From contig OX377204.1 of assembly GCA_947396885.1 (NCBI GenBank), forward strand, positions 3,038,001 to 3,102,000: DNA of 64,000 nt. Direction: 5' to 3'. This DNA comes from Heligmosomoides polygyrus polygyrus. Its lineage: Eukaryota > Nematoda > Chromadorea > Rhabditida > Heligmosomidae. Positions 52,501 to 59,549 of the stretch are shown here, one piece after another. Made by a program: the position numbers and the translations under genes. How positions within the stretch are numbered: position 1 is the first letter of the stretch; the number at the start of each line of letters is the position of its first letter. Below the pieces are notes generated by a model. That model was not told the origin of the DNA. It did no database searches and saw only the letters and a list, made by a program, of their open reading frames with translations.

Positions 52501-55043
52501 ATGTAGGCTGTTTGCATCAAGATAAGACTTTTGATATTTGTCAAGTTTTATAACGAGGTTTTAGTACCGTTGATGTCTCGTCCATGATTTAGAGTTACAT
52601 CGCATTGTATTGTGATGATGCTAGACTCTTGTCTACGCCTTAAATAAATCAATAAATAGAAAATTATGTAATAAGGGTGGAGGTTGTTAATTAAAGGTGT
52701 TGGTATTTGTCCTGTTTCACGTCTAAGCTTCACGTTTGATAGTTTCTCGTGGAGGACTGATTCTAAGATCTTAAATTAGGTTGGTCAGAAAGCCTTACGC
52801 CGTTTTACATTCTTCTTCTTTGCGTTTTTGTTCAGCAGACAGTGGAGCTCTGGGATTCTGGAACTCTCCCAGCACCAACTAGCCCAATTCAGCATCGATA
52901 TTTCGTTCTAAGAAGAATAAAACTGAAATAATAAAACCCCGCGGCGAAAAACAGTCATTCCGTACCTCAAGCACAACGTCGCACATGTTCTTGTTCCGTC
53001 GGAACTGCTCCAAATGAGACATTATGGTGGCCGGTTGTTCAGCATCTCGAAACGCTTTCGCATCCACTTGTCCGGCGGCCACACACGCCTCTCTGACTGG
53101 AACTGAGAACTTTCTTTTAACACAGGGTACACGGATAAAGAAGCACATTCATAACTGAACTGACGCAAATCTGCGGTAGATATTTAAGTATTTTCTCAGC
53201 ACAACAACATTTTGTTAGAAATAATTCAAAAATGCAATCGAACAACGAACTTACTGCTGAACGAAAACGACGAAGGCTTCAAATGGGCTTCATCTAATGT
53301 CGCACCCTTCACGTGCTCCTCATCGGAGGTGGACTCTGAAAAAGAAGGGTTTGAAGATTAGAAAAATGCGTGACACCACACTCTAGGATAAACCCCTAGG
53401 CGAAGTTTGGTTGGAATTGATGACCCTGACCCCGCCACGGTTATTCTCTCATACTCACCGCAACCAACAATAAAGGATAAACTCAATCCCTCTCGGGATA
53501 CGCCACGCATTCTACCTCTACGGGGGGGGGGGAGGAGGATGTCGTGGAGGCAGTTTTAATGGGAATTTGGCCAACACAATGGCTTGTGGTGGCCAGCCGA
53601 TGAACACGTCAGCACTTTATCTTCCCAGAGAAGTCTGTTTCACCGACCCCGTAGGAATGAGAGGTTTCTTGGCCCGGCGATGGGCCCCAAACCAGAAGCC
53701 TGCACACGATAGCCAGCGTCTCTGTCTGCGCCGTTGCATAGGGGCAGTATCGGAACACACTTAGACCTATGTTAGGGCCTGTTCATACTTCGCGACAGTA
53801 GCGACAAGAGCACAGCGCGCGTGGCGTTCGCAGCGTGCGCGGCGCGCGGAAGTACGAACAGGCGACAGCAGCGACTACAGCGACTAGAGCTACAAAAGTG
53901 GCTGGAGCGACAACGCCGGCGCTCGAGTATGAACACTTTTCGGCGGCGCGCACTCGGTTTTAATCGATATGCATGTTTTGCACGGGCGACAGGAGCGACG
54001 AGAGCGCAGCGACAAGAACGACAGGAGCGACAACGCTGGCGCTCGAGTATGAACACTTTTCGGCGGCGCGCGCTTTGTTTTAATCGATTCATATGTTTTG
54101 CACTGGCAACTGGAGCGACGAGAGCGCAGCGCGCGTAGCGTGTGCGGCGTGCGCAGCGACAAGAGCGACAAGAACGACTGGATCGACAGCGCCGGCGCTC
54201 GAGTATGAACACTTTTCGGCGACGCGCGCTCGGTTTTAATCGACACGCATATTTTGCACGGGCGACACGTCGCTCTTGTCGCGAAGTATGAACAGGCCCT
54301 TATACTTCGACGACGCGTCGCCGACGTCGCCGAGAGCTCCGCAGGGGGTGTTATGCTTCCGTCGCCGACGTCGAAGACGCCGACGTCATCCAACGGCGGC
54401 AGAAAATGAGCTCCGATGTAGTATTTTAATTGTGGGTTGGTTCTTCGTTTTCCACACTGCCATCATTCCCATCGAACCTCGAATTACGAAATCGAGAGGT
54501 GCAAAAACGCCCGTCTTGTGGACACCAATAGTGCCATTTTTACTCTTAACGTTCCTTTGTGGTTAGTCTCACAACCATTGCCTAATGCTGTGCGAAAATC
54601 CGTTCAGCTTGCTGGAACACTGAGTGTTTGGGGAGTGGGAGCCTATGATACCTGGGGATTCATCAGCGACTTACAGCAATTTAACGGAGAAAATATAGCC
54701 GAAATCCCTGATAGAACGACTTATCAACAGGCGATATGGTGAAATGTTTCACCGAATCGCTTGATTGGCCGCGCTATCATGGATTTCGGATGTATTTTCT
54801 CCGTTAAATTGCTGTAACTCGTTGCTGAATCCGTGGCCACTGAAGGTTGAGAACACCATGGCCAAATGGCAGAGGTATCAGTCGTGCTTTACTTGAATTG
54901 TGGCGCACTCTTTGTAGTGTACAAATAAATAAACGAACAAATAGTCGACCAACTGCTTCAAAATATGTGTCCCGCCGCCATTACGTGAAAATCTAGTGCG
55001 AAAAACAGCAGCACTCACCACGCAACCGCTCCTCAGCAGCCAT
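37191..55043 (-). CDS. kel-8: BTB-BACK-Kelch protein, KLHL8/KEL-8 ortholog
   Basis: Sixteen exons: 55043-55019, 53335-53255, 53102-52966, 50903-50787, 46218-46108, 46035-45889, 45036-44941, 44844-44701, 44625-44491, 40538-40445, 40382-40259, 40198-40015, 39953-39863, 39526-39412, 37561-37419 and 37362-37191. Every junction has GT-AG and the phases agree throughout, giving 638 full codons (human KLHL8 has about 620 residues). BTB is at about residues 66-172, BACK 178-285 and kelch repeats 350-638. Known family role: the BTB/BACK part binds CUL3 and the kelch propeller binds substrate for ubiquitination. C. elegans KEL-8 is reported to act in glutamate receptor turnover and KLHL8 on rapsyn. The first exon has a ttcag acceptor at 55094, suitable for SL trans-splicing. 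The final few codons after 37191 are not located. Introns are loaded with transposons. Confidence 0.9.
37797..37990. mobile_element. Two SL1-headed Penelope-type segments, head to head
   Basis: On the minus strand 37866-37846 is SL1 (one base missing), followed by 'actctgaagaaagcgaca', 'tcgcctaaacgttagtcgtc' and 'aataaagc'. On the plus strand 37884-37905 is SL1 (one change), followed by 'actgaagaaagccacatcg', 'ccgaaacgttagtcgtc' and 'aataaagc'. The two 5' ends face each other across 17 bp. CUGAAGA, stem II, (G)AAAC, a 5-nt loop and CGUC form a hammerhead layout with cleavage expected after GUC at 37941. Each copy carries a different stem or core lesion; the two together imply an intact ancestor with stem GGCGA/UCGCC. 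It sits in the kel-8 intron between 37561 and 39412. Confidence 0.75.
38010..38160. repeat. Family X fragment
   Basis: 'gcaaattgggcactcttcta', 'attgatgttgctagaatcaa' and 'tgcactcga' belong to family X. Another piece lies at 38766-38880 ('ctcattttgatttggaagag', 'gaaaatggtataaatag'). Confidence 0.5.
38330..38725. repeat. Imperfect tandem array with 'gatattatcgattttctcc'
   Basis: Units of about 110-120 bp recur with 'ggaaggccttc', 'aggcaatcaatat' and 'gatattatcgattttctc'. Four diverged units can be picked out. Confidence 0.5.
38935..39262 (+). mobile_element. RTE 3' end fragment
   Basis: The plus strand encodes '[20 protein letters not shown]' and '[20 protein letters not shown]', nearly identical to the C-terminus of the RTE copy on the other strand at 40952-41240. 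It ends in 'ggtgatgaaggtgata', a short repeat tail typical of RTE. It lies in the kel-8 intron, antisense to the gene. Confidence 0.8.
40690..40935. repeat. Dispersed repeat next to a hammerhead-like core
   Basis: At 40716-40742 the minus strand reads 'ctgatgacgacggttccgtt' then 'gaaacgttagg': CUGAUGA, a 5-bp stem II (GACGG/CCGUU) and GAAAC, the best conserved hammerhead core in the window. The cleavage-site strand of stem III is not preserved. The rest (40770-40930, e.g. 'aactcactcatgaatccacc') is repeated in inverted orientation at 42825-43030. Confidence 0.6.
40952..42365 (-). mobile_element. RTE-type retrotransposon, 5'-truncated
   Basis: A 447-codon frame starts in the reverse transcriptase ('[20 protein letters not shown]', '[20 protein letters not shown]') and runs to the C-terminus ('[20 protein letters not shown]', '[14 protein letters not shown]'). 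Between residues 135 and 185 the frame has slipped, so motifs B and C are replaced by out-of-frame text and the YADD is gone. It is dead despite the long open frame. It sits in the kel-8 intron between 40538 and 44491, in the same orientation as the gene. The tail at the 3' end again has 'acaggtgata'. Confidence 0.85.
42465..42780. mobile_element. Foldback element
   Basis: Arms 'gtaatggacaggcactcatt' and 'aatgagtgcctgtccattac' at the outside, and 'gaatccagaaggcctctaat' with 'attagaggccttctggattc' inside, around a loop near 42610. About 310 bp. Confidence 0.8.
42825..43032. repeat. Inverted partner of the 40770-40930 repeat
   Basis: Read on the minus strand, 'aagttcactcatgaatccac', 'cgctgtagcggttccgatgt' and 'gagctctcacacgaaagctg' align with 40795-40930. 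The pair flanks the RTE copy and the foldback. Confidence 0.6.
43052..43352 (+). mobile_element. tRNA-derived SINE
   Basis: Order preserved: 'ggtggcgccagtgtcgcctg', 'cctggttcggttttc' (B-box region), 'ggttggtaagcttgtaccag', 'cggctggccaccgcaagtca', 'tgacgcatctcagaaggggt' and 'gtcctttttatccttat'. Inside a kel-8 intron, antisense. Confidence 0.7.
43400..43900. other. No gene; GC-rich then AT-rich segment
   Basis: 43400-43580 is GC-rich with repeated 'tcgtcgcttcgtgactccgt'-like words. No exon or shared repeat was found. Confidence 0.35.
43895..44205 (-). mobile_element. tRNA-derived SINE (minus)
   Basis: The minus strand has the A-box-side 'gcgcaatcggaggaggtgc', 'gtgcacc'-like text, 'tcggtttcccgcccaggcca' and 'ggtcggtgaattggtaccag' followed by the 3' body and an 'aagg ataagg' tail at the left. 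Confidence 0.7.
44491..45036 (-). CDS. kel-8: kel-8 exons 7-9: BACK domain and linker
   Basis: Exon 7 reads '[20 protein letters not shown]' and '[10 protein letters not shown]'; exon 8 '[20 protein letters not shown]' and '[15 protein letters not shown]'; exon 9 '[17 protein letters not shown]'. The order EEQVFE-W and RLP-L matches BACK domains. The intron between exons 8 and 9 (44700-44626) is 75 nt, a multiple of three, and lacks an in-frame stop. Retaining it would insert 25 residues without breaking the frame. Splicing it out restores the usual spacing, so I treat it as an intron. Confidence 0.85.
45150..45275 (-). mobile_element. SINE 3' fragment (minus)
   Basis: 'attccctttcgggatgcgcc' then 'acgtattctacgactatggg' and 'atgcgcatttgatcaaaaca' are the inverse of the SINE 3' half. 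Confidence 0.6.
45889..53335 (-). CDS. kel-8: kel-8 exons 2-6: N-terminus and BTB domain
   Basis: Exon 2 gives an acidic leader, '[20 protein letters not shown]'. Exon 3 ends '[13 protein letters not shown]', and exon 4 continues '[20 protein letters not shown]' and '[19 protein letters not shown]': the D-x-x-L-x-V and AHR-VLAA-S-YF-AMF hallmarks of BTB dimerisation. Exon 5 is '[20 protein letters not shown]' plus '[13 protein letters not shown]'. Exon 6 is '[20 protein letters not shown]' and '[16 protein letters not shown]', where the 3-box/BACK helices begin. For exon 3, the acceptor at 53102 keeps frame; the one at 53092 does not. Confidence 0.88.
46425..47060. repeat. Family X copies, interleaved
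   Basis: 'tttccacgtcaaaatggaca', 'atgaaatttcaagctccgga', 'caaaaaaatttcaacgaaag' and 'cttagaatagtgtccaaact' are family X words. A run of 'ttaattaact' repeats lies near 46490-46560. Confidence 0.5.
47530..47985. mobile_element. Foldback element with oligo-G arm
   Basis: Left arm 'ggcggcgctatttgcacgag' and 'gcccatcgcggacgagttca' are mirrored by 'gtgaactcgtccgctatggg' and 'gcaattagcgccgcccttgc', followed by G(18). The G run probably grew by slippage. About 455 bp. Confidence 0.65.
48050..48260 (+). promoter_or_regulatory. Promoter-like segment (CCAAT and TATA)
   Basis: 'caaccaatcac' near 48090 and 'tctataaaagtcgg' at 48130 are spaced as in a pol II promoter. No gene follows on the plus strand, so an LTR remnant is a reasonable explanation. 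Confidence 0.3.
48895..49715. repeat. 'Tccgaatcatcc' motif flanking the SL1 repeat
   Basis: 'cgcaaaattgccctt' with 'atccgaatcatcc' occurs at 48900-48950 and again at 49590-49715, one on each side of the SL1-bearing repeat, and once more at 50445-50550. The alternating 'ccgaat/attcgg' words recall pogo-like termini; this is a guess. Confidence 0.45.
48952..49580 (+). mobile_element. SL1-bearing dispersed repeat (copy 2)
   Basis: It aligns over its whole length with the minus strand of 17240-16545. SL1 lies at 49481-49502 with one change (CCCACG for CCCAAG), directly after 'ttaaaaataaa' and directly before GTGATCTCC. The sequence upstream of SL1 is pyrimidine-rich and GC-rich at first ('gggctctcctccttctccgg') and becomes T-rich. 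It lies in a kel-8 intron, antisense to the gene. Confidence 0.75.
50143..50442. mobile_element. GC-rich foldback MITE, family G (copy 3)
   Basis: Ends 'cttatgttatactctcgcgg' and 'cctgcgggagtacaacatag' + 'gcct'. The centre shares 'ccctcatctggccaatcgcc' with 7405-7690 and 'gacgatcgtccgcggtgcac' with 325-660. Confidence 0.75.
51190..51480 (+). mobile_element. Mariner transposase fragment
   Basis: The plus frame reads '[20 protein letters not shown]', the block around the second catalytic Asp of mariner transposases. Its right end may be the terminal repeat at 51868. Confidence 0.6.
51512..51665. mobile_element. MITE fragment of the 53773 family
   Basis: 'aagggcctgtttatacgtgg', 'gcaaaacatgcatatcgatt' and 'cgtgttcatactcgagcgcc' match the complete element at 53773-54305; it ends 'gttgcgaagtatgaacag'. 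Confidence 0.6.
51785..52865. repeat. Long inverted repeat (about 1.07 kb palindrome)
   Basis: Arms of about 470-530 bp run 51785-52318 and 52335-52865 with a loop near 52325. Outer arms hold the mariner end 'ttaggttggtcagaaag' (inverse at 51852-51868, direct at 52776). Inner pairs include 'agtcagtcctccacgagaaa' with 'tttctcgtggaggactgatt', and 'gcttttaaagctagaatct'-type ends at the loop. Divergence between arms is a few percent. Confidence 0.8.
53465..53768 (-). mobile_element. tRNA-derived SINE (minus)
   Basis: The plus strand shows the inverse 3' end 'aatccctctcgggatacgcc', then G(11), 'caatggcttgtggtggccag', 'cgatgaacacgtcagcactt' and 'ggaatgagaggtttcttggc'. The oligo-G run interrupts the 3' half. 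Confidence 0.65.
53773..54307. mobile_element. Complete MITE with 'ggcctgttcatacttcgcga' ends
   Basis: Left 'agggcctgttcatacttcgc', right 'gcgaagtatgaacaggccct', flanked by TTA/TTA. Inside, a unit of about 115 bp ('gcgctcgagtatgaacactt', 'ttcggcggcgcgcactcggt') is repeated three times. The Arg-rich frames on both strands are produced by these repeats. Confidence 0.8.
54300..54412. mobile_element. Adjacent short GC-rich MITE
   Basis: 'cttatacttcgacgacgcgt', 'cgccgacgtcgccgagag' and 'ttatgcttccgtcgccgacg' suggest a small related element butted against the previous one. Confidence 0.4.
54655..54840. mobile_element. 'GATTCATCAACGA' MITE
   Basis: Ends 'ggggattcatcagcgactta' and 'taactcgttgctgaatccgt'; subterminal 'cagcaatttaacggagaaaa' is mirrored by 'ttttctccgttaaattgctg'. 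The centre 'ggcgatatggtgaaa' matches the 13185 copy. It lies in the first half of kel-8 between coding exons 1 and 2. Confidence 0.8.
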
Positions 55044-55093
55044 TGCCGACCGTTGCCACGTCAGGTTGGACGAGTGAACGGTGATCAGGGATC
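55044..55093 (-). promoter_or_regulatory. kel-8 5' UTR with probable trans-splice acceptor
   Basis: Upstream of the ATG at 55043 the minus strand reads 'ctccttcag' then 50 bases of leader ending 'cggtcggca'. A TTCAG acceptor close to the first ATG with no other coding exon upstream fits SL1 addition, though a cis-spliced 5' UTR exon is equally possible. Confidence 0.45.
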
Positions 55094-55760
55094 CTGAAGG
55101 AGACAAAAACATTGTGTAGTACAACGATAAAAGACGTTTCGGGAGGAAGACCGGTTTGAAGGCATGAGGTCTCATGTGTCTGACCGGTATTGGACTTGAA
55201 ATTCGCCCTGGGGGTGCAGAGCAGCTTAAAGAGGCACCTGAAAGACGAAGCCCGACTCGGCTGGTGCGTGTCTAGTTATTTATTCTTTACATGTTATTAT
55301 TCTGGTTTATTTATTTATTCTTTACATGGATAACCGTGTAAAAGAAAAACAAAGCAAACGCTTATCTAGACATAAGTTGAAGTTCATTGTAATCAGGATA
55401 CAACAAAACAAGCAACTAGAATACACCTAGCCAAGCTGAAAACTAATGGTAAGCTGTATCCTGAAGATATTGGCCAAGAAGGTTTTTTATACTTTCTTAT
55501 GGAATTTGGTAGGATGTGTTTCTTAGAAAAATTCAAAAATTCAGAGCAAGCACGGCAAGTGAAAAACTGAAAGCTTATATTGCTTTCTGGTCTGGGAAAC
55601 TGGATTTTCCACTAACCACCCCTTATGCTCTATGAAGAAAAGGTAAAGAACTCCTAAAGGGCAATACAAGTAACACCATTTATCACCTTATGCATCATAA
55701 TTAAATCATATCTGTTATCTGTAGCCGTTAATGCAGGTGCTTTGATAATTCGAGCTATTT
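55094..55760. other. Upstream region of kel-8, no clear feature
   Basis: AT-rich sequence with two 'tttatttattctttacatg' copies near 55275 and 55310. No promoter element could be assigned with confidence. Confidence 0.35.
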
Positions 55761-55764
55761 ATTA

Positions 55765-55850
55765 GGCTGTCCCATAAGTCTCCGCCGTTTTTTCAACGAT
55801 TCCGCCAGCGGTCTCTTGCACAGCGCTATACAGCTTTCGAATGAGAATGA
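55765..55850 (+). mobile_element. Mariner-like terminus
   Basis: 'ttaggctgtcccataagtct' has the form of a mariner end. The opposite end was not found. Confidence 0.4.
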
Positions 55851-56094
55851 CTTGCTCTATCAGAGCATGTATTGAATTTCTTTTTTTCATCATGAGTTTT
55901 GTCAATTTTTAGGTCGTTAAAGTGAAAAGTGAAAAAGTGGCCATCTGCGCAGTTGTTCTCTCCGCTTAGATTTGGAATTTTTGGCGCAATTTTTCATAGC
56001 ATATGGTAGACAATCTTCTGTACTACAAGAATACGTGTTGGCGCTATTTGCTCATCTGTCCTTCATTGATTTCAGGGTCATCAGATTGGGACGT

Positions 56095-56445
56095 CCGACT
56101 TTTTCATCCAAATTTTTACCGACAGCTCCTGCTCTGGGGTGGACTTTTTTGCTTGGTGTTATGTGTCGTTCGGAAGAGAATGTCTTGCTCAATAAGAATT
56201 TTTGTCACGTTTATTGGTTCATGCAGATTTCTGTCGAATATCGACAACTGAACAAGGAGAAGGAGTTGTTGGTGAAGATGATGTTTCTCTTTTTGGCATT
56301 TTGTTGAAATTCGACAGAAGTCAGCATGATCCAATAAACGCGACACAAACTCTCATAGAGCAAGACATTCTCTTTCGACCGACATATAACACCGAGCAAA
56401 AAAGTCCAGCCACAGAGCAGGAGCTGCCGGCAAAAATAAATCTTT
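56095..56445. mobile_element. Foldback element
   Basis: Arms 'cgacagctcctgctctgggg' / 'cagagcaggagctgccggca', 'gaatgtcttgctcaataaga' / 'catagagcaagacattctct' and 'cgtttattggttcatgcaga' / 'tcagcatgatccaataaacg' mirror each other. About 350 bp. Confidence 0.75.
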
Positions 56446-56650
56446 TATCCCTCGATGGTCGGTGAATTGGTATTAGACCCGATTGGGAGAAATAAGTTGC
56501 TGACTTGTTCATCAGTCGGCCACTGTAAGACACTGTATCGGCTAAATGCGCATTCAATCGCCTCTACGACATCTCGCAGACGAAGAATGCGAGGCGCATC
56601 CCAAAAGGGGAAAATTAACGTCGTCCCTTATCCTTTAATTCTACCCTTCT
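56445..56650 (+). mobile_element. SINE 3' half
   Basis: 'cctcgatggtcggtgaattg', 'cagtcggccactgtaagaca', 'cgaggcgcatcccaaaaggg' and 'gtcccttatcctttaa'. Confidence 0.65.
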
Positions 56651-57099
56651 TCTTGATGAGCTGTATGTAGAAAGGGAACAAATAAATAAATAAACAGGAA
56701 TAGAAAGGGAATAAATAAATATGTACATGAAACGGAGACGCATCCTCGACCACCTTTACCCCTTACTTAAACAGAAGACCTTAAAGCTCTCCGCTTCGTA
56801 TGTGACCAACTCCCACTTCGCCGTCGAAACTCCCTCGCCATTCACCTCACAATCTGAAGGCTGCAGAGTTGACGACGACTACGGCGAGGACGACCTCGTC
56901 GCGATTGCCCATCCACTTCCTGCTTGACCTTGTTCCACAATGGTGTGCAATTACATGAGGAGTTCATATGGACGAACAGCAGTTAGGAGACTGTAAATGA
57001 ATGCCGAACACCCTTCAATTCGGTGTGTGACGACGCCAAAAAGGAAATTCTTCGCACATTGCCTGTTGATGTACATTCCGCCATAGTAAGATATACCAT

Positions 57100-57335
57100 C
57101 TTCACGTCGAATTCGACACTTTTCAATTACAACTGGATACTCTTCTAAGGTGGCCTGAGATTTCTGAAATCAAAGCGAACTCTTCCAAATCAAAACGACT
57201 TTGGGGCAGGTTAAACTGCAGACTGAATAAGATGATTATAAGAATTTTTTATCCAAAGAAAATTTGGTATAACTTTCTTTGAAGCTGCTTAGTTTACATG
57301 CACCAATTAGTGTAATAATTTTATAAAATTCTTGG
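57100..57335. repeat. Family X fragment
   Basis: 'atcttcacgtcgaattcgac', 'ttacaactggatactcttct' and 'ttatccaaagaaaatt' mark a left-end copy. Confidence 0.6.
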
Positions 57336-57842
57336 GTCTATCCTAGTCCGGGGGAGGGCTATATGTCTAAAAGGTATGTAATAAGTCGACTTGAGAATTA
57401 CCGAGCGGCCCCCGCAGAACGAAATAAGACCTAAACTTTAAAAATTCACGAAGGAAAAAACGAAAAAAATTGCATTTGTTTTTTTTCTCGCAATGTAAGC
57501 AGGCAAAGTCATGTGCCCTCCTCACCATGTTAGATCCAGGCTATAACATGTCAGGCGGCGGTTAGCAGGCGGCTTGCGGCTTTATGCACCCTCTTCGCCA
57601 TGTTAGACCCTGGTTATAACATGTCAGACGGTGGTAGCACGCGGCAAGCCTCAATTGGGTTGCTCTTTGCCCGCCGAGACGGTTGTAAAACCGCGGTGAC
57701 TTTATTTTTTGTTTGTCTGTTCGTTTTTTTTTCGTTTAGGTCCAGCTTCTTCTGCAGGAGCTGGTCGGTAAGTCTCAAGTCGATTTGTTACATGCTTTTT
57801 AGTTGTGTGCCGTTGGACTAGGATAGATCCAAATTCTTTTTT
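57335..57842. mobile_element. Foldback element, family Z (copy 1)
   Basis: Ends 'gggtctatcctagtccgggg' and 'ggactaggatagatccaaat'. The terminal repeats extend about 90 bases ('acttgagaattaccgagcgg' mirrored by 'ggtcggtaagtctcaagtcg'). The centre has a 70-bp direct duplication around 'ccatgttaga..c.ggttataacatgtcag'. Confidence 0.8.
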
Positions 57843-58855
57843 TTTCAGAAAAAAATAATAAACTAAAATTTGTCTTACAGCGCAGCAAAGAAGTAATCAT
57901 TTAGTCTTCATCTTTCTTTCTTCTCACAGGTTAAACCACAGTTCTCAAAGATGGTTAGAATAATTTTTTATTCAAGGGAACTTTCCTTGAAAATTCTTAG
58001 TTCAGCTGCCTGAATGAGTTAATAAATTCATAATTTTTTAGAAAAAATAACTAGTTAAATTCTGTTTTAAAGCGCACCGGGCCAGCAACCATTTAATGCA
58101 CTAAAAGTGCAAGATCGCGCCATGTACTGAAAAAGGTCATTACGGTTTTAATTTGATTGATATTGTAAAAGATGCTTGCATAAGCATCAAAGACATGATA
58201 AGCGTGTTTTTTACAGCTGTTTTTGTTGTATCGTTTTAACAGGTATCAAACCCCATGCAAACAGAAATTTTTACTATCAATCGAATAAAAATCGCGACGT
58301 CTTGAACTAGGGCGTGCGTAATCTTTTTCGCACTAAAAAAATGACCGCCTTTCTGTTCTTTCAAGCAAGCTTTAAACCATAATTTTTCCTCTGAAAATGT
58401 GAATTTTATAAAATTTCAAACAATGTGTTCACTTATCGGAAAGGTCAATTAAGACTTCAAAGTTATACAAAACTGTTACTTGAACAAAAAATTATTATAA
58501 CGCTTTTGGGAGTCTCTAGTTGAATGTATTATAGAAGCTCATTCCGAAAGTACGGATTATTCAACAAAGTGTTCAATTCGACGTGATGATGGTATATGAG
58601 TTACGTACTAGAAGAGATTCCATGATATAATAGAGATTCCATGATATAATAAGTAGAATACATTGCGCACCCCAACTCAAAGCAAAGCAGATTGAAAGCA
58701 AATTATATAGAAAACACCTCCAATAAAAATCGAAGAAAGCGTTAAAAATAAGGGCACACAGTGGCGAATTGGATAACAACTAAAATAACGTTCGACGTGT
58801 TGATGCTCCACAGCTTTAATGAATTCTGAATGACAACTTCAGCAGAATATAAGGA
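57842..58855. repeat. Family X copy between two family Z elements
   Basis: 'caggttaaaccacagttctc', 'atcgcgccatgtactgaaaa', 'aatcgaataaaaatcgcgac' and 'caattcgacgtgatgatggt' give a nearly complete copy of about 0.75 kb. No coding exon noticed. Confidence 0.6.
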
Positions 58856-59350
58856 TTCTTGGATCTATCCTAATCCGGGAGCCACATAACTGAAAAGTAG
58901 GTAACAACATGGATCGACACTTACCGAGCGGCTCCTAGAGAACGAGCTGGAACCTAAAAGAAACCAAGAATGAACGAACAAACAAAAAAAAATGAAAAAT
59001 CGCCGCGGCTCACAACCGTCTCGGCGGGAAAAGAGCGACGGGATGAAGGCACCGCCGGCTGACATGTTATAACCAGGATCTAACATGTTAGGGAGGGCGC
59101 ATGAAGCCTCGTGCCGCGTGCTGACCGTCGCTTGACATGTTATAACCAGGATTTGACATGGTGAGGAGAGCACACAACTCTGCCTTCTTACAACCGTAAC
59201 AAATGCAGTTTTTTCGTTTTTCTTTGTGACTTTTCTTGTTTAGGTCCTGTGTTGTTCTGTAGGAGCCGCTCGGTAAGTCTCAAGTGGATTTGTTACATAT
59301 AATACTTTTTAGTTATGTGGCCTCCCAGACTAGAATAGATCCGGATTCTT
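58856..59350. mobile_element. Foldback element, family Z (copy 2)
   Basis: Ends 'ggatctatcctaatccggga' and 'agactagaatagatccggat'. 'acttaccgagcggctcctag' is mirrored by 'gtaggagccgctcggtaagt'. The duplicated centre 'gacatgttataaccagg' appears twice. Confidence 0.8.
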
Positions 59351-59549
59351 TAGCTATGATCGAATAATCTCCGAAGACTCACATTACTCAGGTCTGAATC
59401 CTTAAATAGAACCAAAGAAAACAGAGCTTTGACGTCAAAGCAGACAGATATAGGAAGGCAATTCGCTCAACAGCTTCGATACGTGCGGTTTCAAGTCTGA
59501 TACCCTAACAAACGAGCGACTCCAATATCCGGAGTGTTCCCAAAGCCAT

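Noticed and set aside
53092..53102. Alternative acceptor for kel-8 exon 3 at 53092
   Set aside because: With the GT donor at 53254, only the acceptor at 53102 keeps the reading frame.
53772..54393. 146- and 167-codon minus frames rich in Arg, Ser and Cys
   Set aside because: Generated by a 115-bp unit repeated three times within a MITE.
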